From assembly GCA_002348385.1 (NCBI GenBank), contig DEBD01000005.1, positions 121,110 to 185,109 of the forward strand: a stretch of DNA of 64,000 bases. The letters run 5' to 3'. The notes under the pieces are model-generated. The model was not told where the DNA came from and searched no databases. It saw only the letters and a program-made list of their open reading frames with translations. This DNA comes from Gammaproteobacteria bacterium UBA2965 (GTDB taxonomy: Bacteria; Pseudomonadota; Gammaproteobacteria; Pseudomonadales; Azotimanducaceae). How positions within the stretch are numbered: position 1 is the stretch's first letter; the number at the start of each line of letters is the position of its first letter. The translations under genes and the position numbers were made by a program. Of the stretch, positions 43,248-51,575 are shown one piece after another.

Positions 43248-46072
43248 CAGCTTGCCGCAACCCCACTGGAAGCAACGGTGTCCGCCGGCGCTTCGTTGGA
43301 CGGCAACACCTGCACCGCTGTCACCTTGTATTCCGGGCAGTTGGTGGCCCAGTCCGAGAACTCGGTGGTGATCACGTTGGCCTGGGACTCCGGGTGGTGG
43401 AATGTGGTGTGAACCACGCCCGGCGGCATCCGATCGGAAACGTGTGCGGCCAGCACCGTCACGCCCTTGCGGCTCGTGACCAACACCCTGTCGCCATCTG
43501 CAATTCCGCGCAGTTCAGCATCCGACGCGTGAATTTCCAGCACATCCTGGTCGTGCCACACCTGGTTGTCCGTCCGCCGGGTCTGCGCCCCCACGTTGTA
43601 CTGAGAGAGGATGCGGCCCGTGGTCAAGATCAGGGGGTAGCGCCGATTGCTGCGTTCTTCGGTGGGCACGAATTCGGTGATGGCGAACTTGCCCTCCCCG
43701 CGCACGAATCGCTCCTCGTGCATCACGCGTGTCCCGGGTGAGGCCGCATCCGGGCAGGGCCACTGCACGCTGCCCACGCGGTCGAGCTTGGAGAACGACA
43801 CACCCGCAAACGTCGGCGTGAGCGCCGCAATCTCGTCCATGATCTCACCGGCATCGTGGTACACCATGGGGTAGCCCATGGCACTCGCCAGCCGGCAAAC
43901 CACTTCCCATTCCGCCAGCCCGCTGCGCGGAGCCATCACGGGGCGCACCCGATTGATGCGGCGTTCCGCATTGGTGAACGTCCCATCCTTTTCCAGAAAC
44001 GACGTTCCAGGGAGAAAGACGTGGGCGAAGCGAGCGGTTTCATTGAGAAACAGGTCCTGAACGATCAGGCAGTCCAATGAACCCAGGGCCGCCTGCACGT
44101 GCTGGGTATCCGGATCGGACTGGGCCACGTCTTCGCCCTGGATGAACATGGCACGAAACTTCCCCGCCCGGGCAGACGCGAACATGTTGGGAATCCGCAA
44201 CCCCGGCTCGGGAGCCAGCGGCACCTGCCAGGCGGCCTCAAACTGCATGCGAACATCCGCATCACTCACGTGTCGGTAGCCGGGGAGCTCATGGGGAAAC
44301 GACCCCATATCGCAGGCACCCTGCACGTTGTTCTGGCCTCGCAGCGGATTGACCCCCACGCCGTCGCGACCCACGTTACCGGTGACCATGGCCAGATTGG
44401 CCATACCCATCACCATGGTGCTGCCCTGACTGTGCTCCGTTACGCCCAGACCGTAGTAGATAGCCCCATTACCCGCCGTGGCGTATAAGCGCGCTGCCTC
44501 ACGGACACTGTCGGCAGGTACGCCGGTAACCGGCTCCAGAGCTTCCGGCGCATGCGCGGGGGCCTCTATGAAAGCCCTCCAGGCTGCGAACGCCTCGCGC
44601 TCGCAGCGATCGGCAACAAATGCTTCGTCGAGCAAGCCCTCGGTTACCACCACGTGAGCCAACGCATTGACCAGCGCTACGTTGGCCCCCGGCCTCACCT
44701 GCAGGTGATGTGCGGCCTGCACGTGAGGACTGCGCACCAGGTCGATTCGACGCGGGTCCACCACGATCAGCTCAGCGCCCGCTCTCAGGCGCCGTTTCAT
44801 GCGCGAGGCAAATACCGGATGGGCGTCCGTGGGGTTGGCGCCAATGAGCAGGATCACATCTGCATGAGCCACCGAAGGAAAATCCTGCGTGCCCGCGGAG
44901 GTACCGAACGTCTGCTTCAATCCATAACCGGTGGGCGAGTGACAAACTCGCGCACAGGTATCTATATTGTTGTTGCCAAAAGCCGCCCGTACCATCTTCT
45001 GCACCACGAAGACCTCTTCGTTGGTGCACCGGGAGGATGAAATTCCGCCAATGGAACCACGGCCGTACCTGGCTTGAGTCTGCTTGAGGCGCTCGGCCGC
45101 GAAGTCGATGGCCTGATCCCAGGACACTTCGCGCCAGGGCTGGCCTGGGTCGTCTCTGATCATGGGATTCAGCGCCCTGTCGGGGTGCGATGCATAACCC
45201 CATGCAAAACGGCCCTTCACGCAGGCGTGCCCTTCGTTGGCACCTCCGGTCTTCACCGGCACCATACGCACCACCTCATCGCCACGCAGCTCCGCGCGCA
45301 GGGAACAGCCCACGCCGCAATACGCACAGGTGGTATCCACCGTCCGGGTGGGCAATCCCTGCTCGAGCACCTTGCGCTCCATGAGTGTGGCCGTGGGACA
45401 TGCAGCCACGCAGGCACCACAGGAAACGCATTCCGAGTCGAAGAAATCCACCTCCTCGCTGGCAACTACCTTGGAGGAGAATCCACGTTCTGCGATGGTG
45501 AGGGCAAAGGTGCCTTGAGTTTCCTCACAAGCACGCACACACCGCGAGCAGACGATGCACTTAGAAGGGTCGAAGTCGAAATAGGGATTGGATTTGTCCG
45601 CCAGAAAGTCAAGGTGATTGTCGCCCTCGTAACCGTAGCGAACATCACGCAAGCCGACGTCGGCGGCAACGTCCTGAAGCTCGCAGTCGCCGTTGGCCGA
45701 GCACGTCAAACAATCTAGCGGGTGGTCGGAGATATACAACTCCACCACATTGCGCCGGATGCGCGCCACGCGTTCGGATTGCGTACGCACCACCATCCCA
45801 TCAGCCACAGGGGTCGTGCAGGACGCGGGCAACCCACTTTGGCCTTCAACCTCCACCAGACAAACCCGACAGGACCCGAAGCTCTCCAGGGAATCGGTGG
45901 CGCACAGCTTGGGCACGGCGATCCCAGCCGTGAGCGCGGCACGCATGATGCTGGTTCCTTCGGGCGCAGAAACTTGAACTCCGTCGATGCTGAGCGACAC
46001 GACATCACCCACAGTAGATGGCGGAGTCCCTAGGTCCTCCTGGGGCGCCCAAATCTGCACGGCGTCAGCCAT
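43247..46072 (-). CDS. fdsA: NAD-dependent formate dehydrogenase, alpha (catalytic, Mo-bis-MGD) subunit
   Basis: The 941-residue subunit has an N-terminal 2Fe-2S domain (GSCRVCLVEVEG), a NuoG-like His-Cys cluster (DHPLDCLTCSANGDCELQ), two 4Fe-4S sites (CIVCSRCVRACEE, CVSCGACVAACPT), a further CAYCGVGC cluster at the Mo-domain entry, and the bis-MGD catalytic domain. The Mo ligand is Cys in RVCHSPTGYG (about Cys376), not selenocysteine. ATG at 46072 has GGAGG five nt upstream and overlaps fdsB by 8 nt; a start five codons earlier is less likely. Confidence 0.97.
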   Translation of the reverse strand: MADAVQIWAPQEDLGTPPSTVGDVVSLSIDGVQVSAPEGTSIMRAALTAGIAVPKLCATDSLESFGSCRVCLVEVEGQSGLPASCTTPVADGMVVRTQSERVARIRRNVVELYISDHPLDCLTCSANGDCELQDVAADVGLRDVRYGYEGDNHLDFLADKSNPYFDFDPSKCIVCSRCVRACEETQGTFALTIAERGFSSKVVASEEVDFFDSECVSCGACVAACPTATLMERKVLEQGLPTRTVDTTCAYCGVGCSLRAELRGDEVVRMVPVKTGGANEGHACVKGRFAWGYASHPDRALNPMIRDDPGQPWREVSWDQAIDFAAERLKQTQARYGRGSIGGISSSRCTNEEVFVVQKMVRAAFGNNNIDTCARVCHSPTGYGLKQTFGTSAGTQDFPSVAHADVILLIGANPTDAHPVFASRMKRRLRAGAELIVVDPRRIDLVRSPHVQAAHHLQVRPGANVALVNALAHVVVTEGLLDEAFVADRCEREAFAAWRAFIEAPAHAPEALEPVTGVPADSVREAARLYATAGNGAIYYGLGVTEHSQGSTMVMGMANLAMVTGNVGRDGVGVNPLRGQNNVQGACDMGSFPHELPGYRHVSDADVRMQFEAAWQVPLAPEPGLRIPNMFASARAGKFRAMFIQGEDVAQSDPDTQHVQAALGSLDCLIVQDLFLNETARFAHVFLPGTSFLEKDGTFTNAERRINRVRPVMAPRSGLAEWEVVCRLASAMGYPMVYHDAGEIMDEIAALTPTFAGVSFSKLDRVGSVQWPCPDAASPGTRVMHEERFVRGEGKFAITEFVPTEERSNRRYPLILTTGRILSQYNVGAQTRRTDNQVWHDQDVLEIHASDAELRGIADGDRVLVTSRKGVTVLAAHVSDRMPPGVVHTTFHHPESQANVITTEFSDWATNCPEYKVTAVQVLPSNEAPADTVASSGVAAS

Positions 46073-47618
46073 CTGCACCTCCCGCACTCAGATCGAGCGC
46101 GTCTGGAAAGCTCTCGAGGATACTACGAACAGGCATGGGCGTGAGACCTCCCAGCGCACACAACGAGCCGGTTTCCATAGTCTCCATAAGCTCTTCAAGC
46201 AGCAACAAGTCGCCGGACCGGCCTTCACCATTACGGACTCTCGAGATGAGTTCCTCGCCCCGCCTGGAGCCAATACGACATGGTGTGCACTTGCCACAGG
46301 ACTCTTCAGCACAGAAACGCATGGCGAATTGCGCCTGCGCTGCCATGTCTACCGAGTCGTCGAACGCCACGATTCCGCCGTGCCCGATCATGGCGCCCGC
46401 GGCGGAAAATGACTCGTAGTCCAGGGACAAGCCCCACTTCTCCGCAGACAGGTAGGCACCCAGCGGACCTCCCACCTGAACGGCGTGCAACGGCCGACCT
46501 GAATGGCTGCCAGAACCAAACTGATTCAACAGATCACTCAACGGAGTACCAAACGGCAGCTCCACCAGCCCACCACACGCCACATTGCCACCCAACTGAA
46601 AAGGCATTGTGCCGAGGGAGCGGCCGACCCCGTGCGCGGCGTATGCACTTCCTCCTTGCGCAAGAATCGTGGTAACTGCAGCCAACGTCAGCACGTTGTG
46701 CACCAGCGTGGGTTTTCCGAACAATCCTGACAAAGCAGGCAGCGGCGGTTTTGCTCGAACCATGCCGCGCTTGCCTTCGATGCTCTCGAGCATGGCAGTT
46801 TCCTCACCGCACACATAGGACCCGGCACCCAATCGAAGCTCGATGGTGAACGCCCGGCCAGAACCGAGCACGTTGCTGCCCAACAGCCCATGCTTCAGCG
46901 CCTGCTCGATGGCTTCGCCCAACACTTCGAACGCTTTCGGGTATTCGGAACGCAGATAAACCACACCGTGCCCGGCACCCACCGTAACGCCGGCAATCAC
47001 CATGGCTTCCAGGAGCTGATAAGGGTCGCATTCCATGAGTAGCCGATCAGCAAACGTGCCCGAGTCGCCTTCGTCTGCGTTGCAAACCACATACTTCTCG
47101 GCCCCCGGCGCATCGTGAACAGTCTGCCATTTAATAAACGCGGGGAAGGCCGCGCCGCCGCGCCCTCGCAAACCCGACGTCTCTAGTTCGCCTATCACGT
47201 CTTGGGGAGCCAGACTCAGAGCGCGCTCGGCGGCCTGCAAGCCGCCAAGCCGCCGGTAGGCAGAAAAATCCAGCGCCCTTGCAAGCCCCGTACGCGCAAA
47301 CGTCAACCGCGTTTGCCCGCTCAAGAAAGGAATGTCATCTACGGGCCCAAGGCAGAGCGGGTGAGACCGATCTGCCAGACGTCCACCGTCGACCAACGCT
47401 GCTGCCTGTTCTGGGCTCACCGGTCCAAAACCCAGCCGCTCCCCTGCGGCTTCGATCTCCACCAGCGGTTCCAAATGAAATGCACCCCGTGATCCGTTGC
47501 GCACAACCTTCGCGTCAACCCCCTGGCTTGCGATCGCGTCAGCAAGCGCCTGAGCCACCCGTGCGGCCCCCAACGAGTTGGCCGTTGTCTCGTCCGGCAC
47601 GTAAACACAGGCACCCAT
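46065..47618 (-). CDS. fdsB: NAD-dependent formate dehydrogenase, beta (FMN/NADH) subunit
   Basis: The 517-residue subunit fuses an N-terminal thioredoxin-like domain (about 1-90) to a NuoF-like body. GLRGRGGAAFPAFIKW is the FMN motif, GAGSYVCGEETAMLESIEG lies near NAD, and ESCGKCTPCRIGSRRGEEL holds the 4Fe-4S cluster. It passes electrons from formate through FMN to NAD+. The ATG overlaps the fdsG stop (TGATG); a TTG one codon upstream is not preferred. Confidence 0.96.
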   Translation of the reverse strand: MGACVYVPDETTANSLGAARVAQALADAIASQGVDAKVVRNGSRGAFHLEPLVEIEAAGERLGFGPVSPEQAAALVDGGRLADRSHPLCLGPVDDIPFLSGQTRLTFARTGLARALDFSAYRRLGGLQAAERALSLAPQDVIGELETSGLRGRGGAAFPAFIKWQTVHDAPGAEKYVVCNADEGDSGTFADRLLMECDPYQLLEAMVIAGVTVGAGHGVVYLRSEYPKAFEVLGEAIEQALKHGLLGSNVLGSGRAFTIELRLGAGSYVCGEETAMLESIEGKRGMVRAKPPLPALSGLFGKPTLVHNVLTLAAVTTILAQGGSAYAAHGVGRSLGTMPFQLGGNVACGGLVELPFGTPLSDLLNQFGSGSHSGRPLHAVQVGGPLGAYLSAEKWGLSLDYESFSAAGAMIGHGGIVAFDDSVDMAAQAQFAMRFCAEESCGKCTPCRIGSRRGEELISRVRNGEGRSGDLLLLEELMETMETGSLCALGGLTPMPVRSILESFPDALDLSAGGADG

Positions 47619-48049
47619 CAATCAGCATCCAGCGCTTGCGCCACTCGCTCCAGAGTAGCCCGGCCCATGATCCGCTCGCCGATCCTGACATTTGGCCCCA
47701 CGGCGCAGTTGCCAAGGCAATAGACCTCTCGCACATGCACGTCGCCAGACACGTGGCGACGCACTTGCCTAATGAGCTCTCCACATCCAAGGGCCTGACA
47801 AGCCTCCGCACCGCACACCTGCACTTCGGCCGCAACGGGTTCGTAGCCATAGTCATCATAGAATGAAATCACGCCATGAACGTCGGCACGGGAGATATTC
47901 AGCGCTTCAGCAATTTCCGGCACCATGCCGCGCGGCACGTGCCCGTGGCGCTCGGTGATCCAATGCAACAGTGGTAACAATTGATGCGCCTCTGAAGAGT
48001 GAGAAGCAACAAATTCCACAACGGTTCTAGCCTCAGACATCTTTGACAA
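47618..48049 (-). CDS. fdsG: NAD-dependent formate dehydrogenase, gamma (NuoE-like) subunit
   Basis: The 143-residue protein is NuoE-like: GMVPEIAEALNISRADVHGVISFYDDY, then the 2Fe-2S Cys set in QVCGAEACQALGCGEL and EVYCLGNCAVGPNVRIG. It forms the NADH-oxidising diaphorase with FdsB. It is the first gene of the fds operon, 139 nt from the divergent persulfide dioxygenase. A promoter with an overlapping dyad lies upstream (48052-48097). Confidence 0.95.
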   Translation of the reverse strand: MSKMSEARTVVEFVASHSSEAHQLLPLLHWITERHGHVPRGMVPEIAEALNISRADVHGVISFYDDYGYEPVAAEVQVCGAEACQALGCGELIRQVRRHVSGDVHVREVYCLGNCAVGPNVRIGERIMGRATLERVAQALDAD

Positions 48050-48051
48050 GA

Positions 48052-48076
48052 CTTACTACGGGGGAGTCTTAGTAAG
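48052..48076. promoter_or_regulatory. Dyad in the fds promoter region
   Basis: Arms CTTACTA (48052-48058) and TAGTAAG (48070-48076) are perfect 7-bp complements with 11 nt between; an overlapping AGACT/AGTCT pair is nested within. The right arm covers the likely -10 hexamer, so binding there would repress fds. The FdsR-type LysR gene known from other fds operons is not beside this one. Confidence 0.42.
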
Positions 48077-48097
48077 GCTACCGCACCGGCAAGTCAA
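48069..48097 (-). promoter_or_regulatory. Probable sigma-70-type promoter of the fds operon
   Basis: On the minus strand TTGACT (48097-48092) is followed after 17 nt by TACTAA (48074-48069). The -35 is near consensus and the -10 is weak, which fits a regulated promoter. The expected start lies within about 15-20 nt of the fdsG ATG. Confidence 0.4.
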
Positions 48098-48137
48098 ATC
48101 CGTAGTGGTAAGGTTATCTGCCAAACAGCGCCACTCC

Positions 48138-48165
48138 TTGTGCTTCCCAGCGCGGAAAGTATGAT
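48138..48165 (+). promoter_or_regulatory. Candidate promoter of the persulfide dioxygenase gene
   Basis: TTGTGC (48138-48143) and TATGAT (48160-48165) are 16 nt apart and end 23 nt before the ATG at 48189. The -10 is good and the -35 is only half-matched. Confidence 0.3.
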
Positions 48166-48188
48166 CGTCTCTCTTCTAGGGGCACGCC

Positions 48189-49250
48189 ATGATCTTCCGC
48201 CAGCTCTTCGACGCCGGCTCCTCTACCTACACCTACCTGCTTGGTTGTGCGGACTCGCGCGAGGCGATCCTGATCGATCCTGTCTTCGAACAACACCAAC
48301 GCGACGCTGCATTGATTCGCGAGTTGGGCCTTACCGTCCGCTATGTACTGGATACCCACGTACACGCCGACCACGTCACCGCTGCCTGGCTGGCCAAGCA
48401 GGCCTACAAGGCGGACATCGTTCTTTCCAAGCGTTACGGCCTTGGGGAGGTGGATATTCCCGTGGATCACGGCGACGTGCTGGCATTCGGCAACTGCGCG
48501 GTAGAGGTGCGGGCCACGCCGGGCCACACCGCGGGCTGCGTCACTTACGTGACTACCAATCACGACAGGGCTTTCACCGGTGACTGCCTGCTCATTCGTG
48601 GCGCCGGGCGTACCGATTGTCAGGGCGGCGATGTGCACGAAATGTGGGAGAGCATTCGTGAGCAGATCTTCATGTTACCCGACGAGTGTCTGGTGTATCC
48701 GGGCCATGACTATCAGGGCCGTACCGCATCCACCGTGGGAGAGGAAAAGCACTTCAACCCCCGTATCGGCGGCGACGCCCGGGAAGAGGATTTTGCCGGC
48801 TACATGGACAACCTGGGCCTTGCCCACCCCAGGCTGCTGGAGATTGCGGTACCCGCTAACCTACGCTGCGGCAAACCGGAGGACGACGCGCTTTTGCAGC
48901 CAGTCGGCTGGGGGCCCGTCACAGTGACCTTCGCCGGTATCCCAGAGATCCAGCCGGACTGGGTGGCGCGGCATCTGAGCGAGGTATGCGTGCTGGACGT
49001 GCGCAAGCGGGAAGAGTTCAGCGGCGAGCTTGGGCACCTGGAGGGAGCCCAGCTCATTCCGCTGGACGAACTACGCGACCGGTTGGACGAAATCCCCAGG
49101 GATCGGCCCATCGTGACCGTCTGCCAGACAGGCAAGCGATCCGGCATGGCCGCGCAGATTCTCAATCAGGCAGGCTTCGACCAGGTAGCCAACGTGCCCG
49201 GAGGGCTGGTTCATTGGCAGCGACTGGCGCTGCCCTTCCGAGAAAGCTGA
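48189..49250 (+). CDS. Persulfide dioxygenase (ETHE1-like) fused to a rhodanese domain
   Basis: The 353-residue protein has a metallo-beta-lactamase domain (about 1-235) with DTHVHADHVTAAWLA, TPGHTAGC and YPGHDYQGR, and a C-terminal rhodanese domain (about 260-353) with VLDVRKREEFSGELGHLEGA and the active-site loop VCQTGKRSG (Cys present). ETHE1-like enzymes oxidise glutathione persulfide to sulfite; the rhodanese part can use it to make thiosulfate. The gene is divergent from the fds operon, which needs persulfide sulfur through FdhD, a loose functional link. Confidence 0.92.
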   Translation: MIFRQLFDAGSSTYTYLLGCADSREAILIDPVFEQHQRDAALIRELGLTVRYVLDTHVHADHVTAAWLAKQAYKADIVLSKRYGLGEVDIPVDHGDVLAFGNCAVEVRATPGHTAGCVTYVTTNHDRAFTGDCLLIRGAGRTDCQGGDVHEMWESIREQIFMLPDECLVYPGHDYQGRTASTVGEEKHFNPRIGGDAREEDFAGYMDNLGLAHPRLLEIAVPANLRCGKPEDDALLQPVGWGPVTVTFAGIPEIQPDWVARHLSEVCVLDVRKREEFSGELGHLEGAQLIPLDELRDRLDEIPRDRPIVTVCQTGKRSGMAAQILNQAGFDQVANVPGGLVHWQRLALPFRES

Positions 49251-49268
49251 CACGCCTGGCGCATGCCG

Positions 49269-49790
49269 CTACTCGATGGGATAACGCCAGGGCTCAGCCG
49301 GCTGTTCCGCGTCCTCATCGATACACCACAACGGCAGGGCGATGCCCTCGCCGATCTGCTTGAATACCACCCGCAGCCGGGTACCGATGCCTACCTGGCC
49401 CACCAGCTCTGGCGGTGCCAGATCCCCGTCTGATGTCGCCAGATTGCCGGTGATGCGCAGTCCGTCGTATGGGTTGGGCGTATCGCGCTGCTCGTCCAGT
49501 TCCACCAGCAGCAACAGGTAAGGGGCAAATTCGCGAAACACCGGTTGGATCGCATGATGCACCTCCCCGTAGGAGTACAGTGTTCCCTTGCCCTCCACCA
49601 ACTCCCAGGTGCTGTCAGGGTGAGCGCACCACGGACACGCTGTGGTGGGCGGATAGCGCTTCAGCCCGCAGGCAGAACACTGCTGCAAGCGCAGCTCACC
49701 GTTGCCGCAATGGCCGAAAAACTCAAAGTGGTCCCGGTCCAGCTCATCGACCCGAACGGGCATGTCCAGATATTCACCTTCAAGCGGCAT
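49269..49790 (-). CDS. DUF35 Zn-ribbon / OB-fold partner of the aldolase-type thiolase
   Basis: The 173-residue protein has QQCSACGLKRYPPTTACPWC, a four-Cys Zn ribbon near residues 40-58, and an OB-fold with LYSYGEVHHAIQPVF and LVGQVGIGTRLRVVF. Its length exceeds the DUF35 protein at 18730 by about 40 residues at the N-terminus. ATG at 49790 follows GGAGG by six nt. It lies 2 nt after the thiolase-fold gene at 49793, so the pair is coupled, as in Ltp2/ChsH2-type aldolase complexes. Confidence 0.88.
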   Translation of the reverse strand: MPLEGEYLDMPVRVDELDRDHFEFFGHCGNGELRLQQCSACGLKRYPPTTACPWCAHPDSTWELVEGKGTLYSYGEVHHAIQPVFREFAPYLLLLVELDEQRDTPNPYDGLRITGNLATSDGDLAPPELVGQVGIGTRLRVVFKQIGEGIALPLWCIDEDAEQPAEPWRYPIE

Positions 49791-49792
49791 CG

Positions 49793-51049
49793 TTAACCTC
49801 CCCGCGCCATGACCATGGCCGACCCGGTGCCGGGATGCGCCCATCCGAGGTTGGCCGTGAGCTCGCAGTTTTCAATCTGCCGACAACCGCCTTCACGGTA
49901 GTCGTAGGTGTGCTGACGCTTGCCATCCGGGCCAACCGGGCAGGAATCGTCCACATCCCCGCGCAGCTGGCGCACGTTTTCGATCACCATGTTGATACCG
50001 TGGGTGTATCCCTCGCACAGGTGACCGCCGCTGGTGTTGTTGGGGCGCTCACCGCCAAGGCGCGTGACGCCGGAGCTTACGTAGTCGCCGCCCTCCCCCT
50101 TCTTGCAGAAGCCATAATCTTCCAGCTGCAACATCGTGGTGAACGTAAACGCATCGTAGGAACCGGTGGCGTCAATGTCCTCCGGACCCACTCCGGCATT
50201 GGGCCATAGAATGTCCTTGGCGTAGTGGCCGGCAACGGTGGAAATGGGACCCGCCTGATAATGCATATCCGCGCGCGGTTTGGAGCACCGCCCCACCACA
50301 GACTGAATGACCGCCGGTGTGTGCCGGCAATCGCGGGCCCGGTCGATCCGGGTGACGATGATGGCGGTACCGTTGTCGGTCTCCACACAACAATCCAGCA
50401 GATGCAGGGGTTTCACGATCATGCGGCTTGACAGCACGTCGTCCACGGTCACGCGCTGCTTGTAGTAGGCCTTGGGATTGTTGGATGCATGCTCGGAATG
50501 AATCACCTTCACCATGGCCACCTGCTCGGGCGTGGTGCCGTAGTCGTACATATGGCGCATGAAACTCTGGCTGAACATCTGCCCGGCGCTCATGAGCCCG
50601 TAGGCCCGGCCAAACAATCCCCCGCCGGAAAGCGGCGCGCGGGTGCCCGCTCCGCCAGTGCCGCCAATTCGTACCTGGCTGTACCCATTCATGGCCCGGA
50701 AGATGGCGACCGTATTGCACATGCCGGCCTCGATCACCCCCATGGCAATACCGATCAGCGCTTCGGTACTGGACCCGCCCCCGTACACGTCCATGTAGAA
50801 ATTCAGGCGAATCCCCAGGTCACCGGCCACCAGGGGCGAGGTGGTGGAATCGTTGTTGCTGTAAGACAGCATGCCGTCCACTTCCAGGTTGGACAGCCCC
50901 GCATCCTCCATGGCTGCGCGCACCGCGCGCGTCGCCAGCGTACGGGTATTGCAGTCGGTCCCTCGCACGTATCCGGTTTCGCCCACACCAACCACCGCAT
51001 ATTTGCCGCGCAGATGCTTACCGGCTGTGGCATCGATATCGTTGTCCAT
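49793..51049 (-). CDS. Thiolase-fold protein lacking the catalytic Cys; Ltp2-like retro-aldolase candidate
   Basis: The 418-residue SCP-x-type protein replaces the usual nucleophile loop by YGGGSSTEAL (about 89-98), so Cys is missing. The HDxF loop is GSYDAF (about Tyr301), and the GHP loop is GGHLCEGYTHG (about Tyr347). Two Tyr at these places resemble Ltp2 of steroid-degrading actinobacteria, where they serve in retro-aldol cleavage of a 17-hydroxy side-chain CoA ester. ATG at 51049 has GGGAGGTG upstream. Coupling to a DUF35 gene supports this role; the substrate is inferred. Confidence 0.85.
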   Translation of the reverse strand: MDNDIDATAGKHLRGKYAVVGVGETGYVRGTDCNTRTLATRAVRAAMEDAGLSNLEVDGMLSYSNNDSTTSPLVAGDLGIRLNFYMDVYGGGSSTEALIGIAMGVIEAGMCNTVAIFRAMNGYSQVRIGGTGGAGTRAPLSGGGLFGRAYGLMSAGQMFSQSFMRHMYDYGTTPEQVAMVKVIHSEHASNNPKAYYKQRVTVDDVLSSRMIVKPLHLLDCCVETDNGTAIIVTRIDRARDCRHTPAVIQSVVGRCSKPRADMHYQAGPISTVAGHYAKDILWPNAGVGPEDIDATGSYDAFTFTTMLQLEDYGFCKKGEGGDYVSSGVTRLGGERPNNTSGGHLCEGYTHGINMVIENVRQLRGDVDDSCPVGPDGKRQHTYDYREGGCRQIENCELTANLGWAHPGTGSAMVMARGG

Positions 51050-51153
51050 CTCACCTCCCAATGTACCCGCCCCATCTTGGCGCGCATTCCCGCATTCGTA
51101 TAGGGCTTTTGGATGGGGAATAATCGTCCCGCTCACCAGTTCCAAGGAATCCC

Positions 51154-51559
51154 ATGGCAAGCAACCCGCTACGCGACAGCCCCCACCGACTCGGTCTGGC
51201 CGTGTTCGGCATCAACGTAAGTGGGGGATGCACCATGACCAGTGCCCCGGGCACGCTGAGTGTGGGTTGGCCGGAAACCCGGCGCCTTGCCTTGGCTGCC
51301 GAAGCAGCCGGCTTCGATGCGCTCATTCCCGTTGCGCGCTGGAAGGGCATGGGGGGCGATGGCCGCCAACATGATCGCCGGCTACGGTGCCCTTCCCCTG
51401 GTGGGCACTCCGGATCAGGTGGTGGAGGGTATTGGCGACTTTGCAGAAGCGGGTCTGGACGGGTTGACCCTGAGCTGGGTGGACTACCACGCGGGAATCG
51501 AGCAATTCGACAAGGCGCTGCGGCCACGCCTGGTGGAAGCTGGCTTGCGGGCGAGCTAA
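51154..51559 (+). pseudogene. Luciferase-like oxidoreductase pseudogene (internal deletion plus frameshift)
   Basis: From 51154 one frame reads the N-terminus of an LLM monooxygenase (LGLAVFGINVSGGCTMT, WPETRRLALAAEAAGFDALIPVARWKGMGG). Near 51350 a different frame takes over with the C-terminal part (MIAGYGALPLVGTPDQVVEGIGDFAEAGLDGLTLSW, ending GLRAS at 51559). The two halves belong to one family of about 350-360 residues, but only about 135 codons remain. An internal deletion of some 600-700 nt, leaving a frameshift, is inferred. It is flanked by apparently intact genes. Confidence 0.82.
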
Positions 51560-51575
51560 CCGCTGGGCAACAGCC

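Noticed and set aside
44930..44960. Selenocysteine at the FDH active site
   Set aside because: The codon encodes Cys (RVCHSPT) and no TGA interrupts the frame.
51260..51559. Independent 99-residue gene
   Set aside because: It is the C-terminal remnant of a luciferase-like gene whose N-terminus is at 51154 in another frame.
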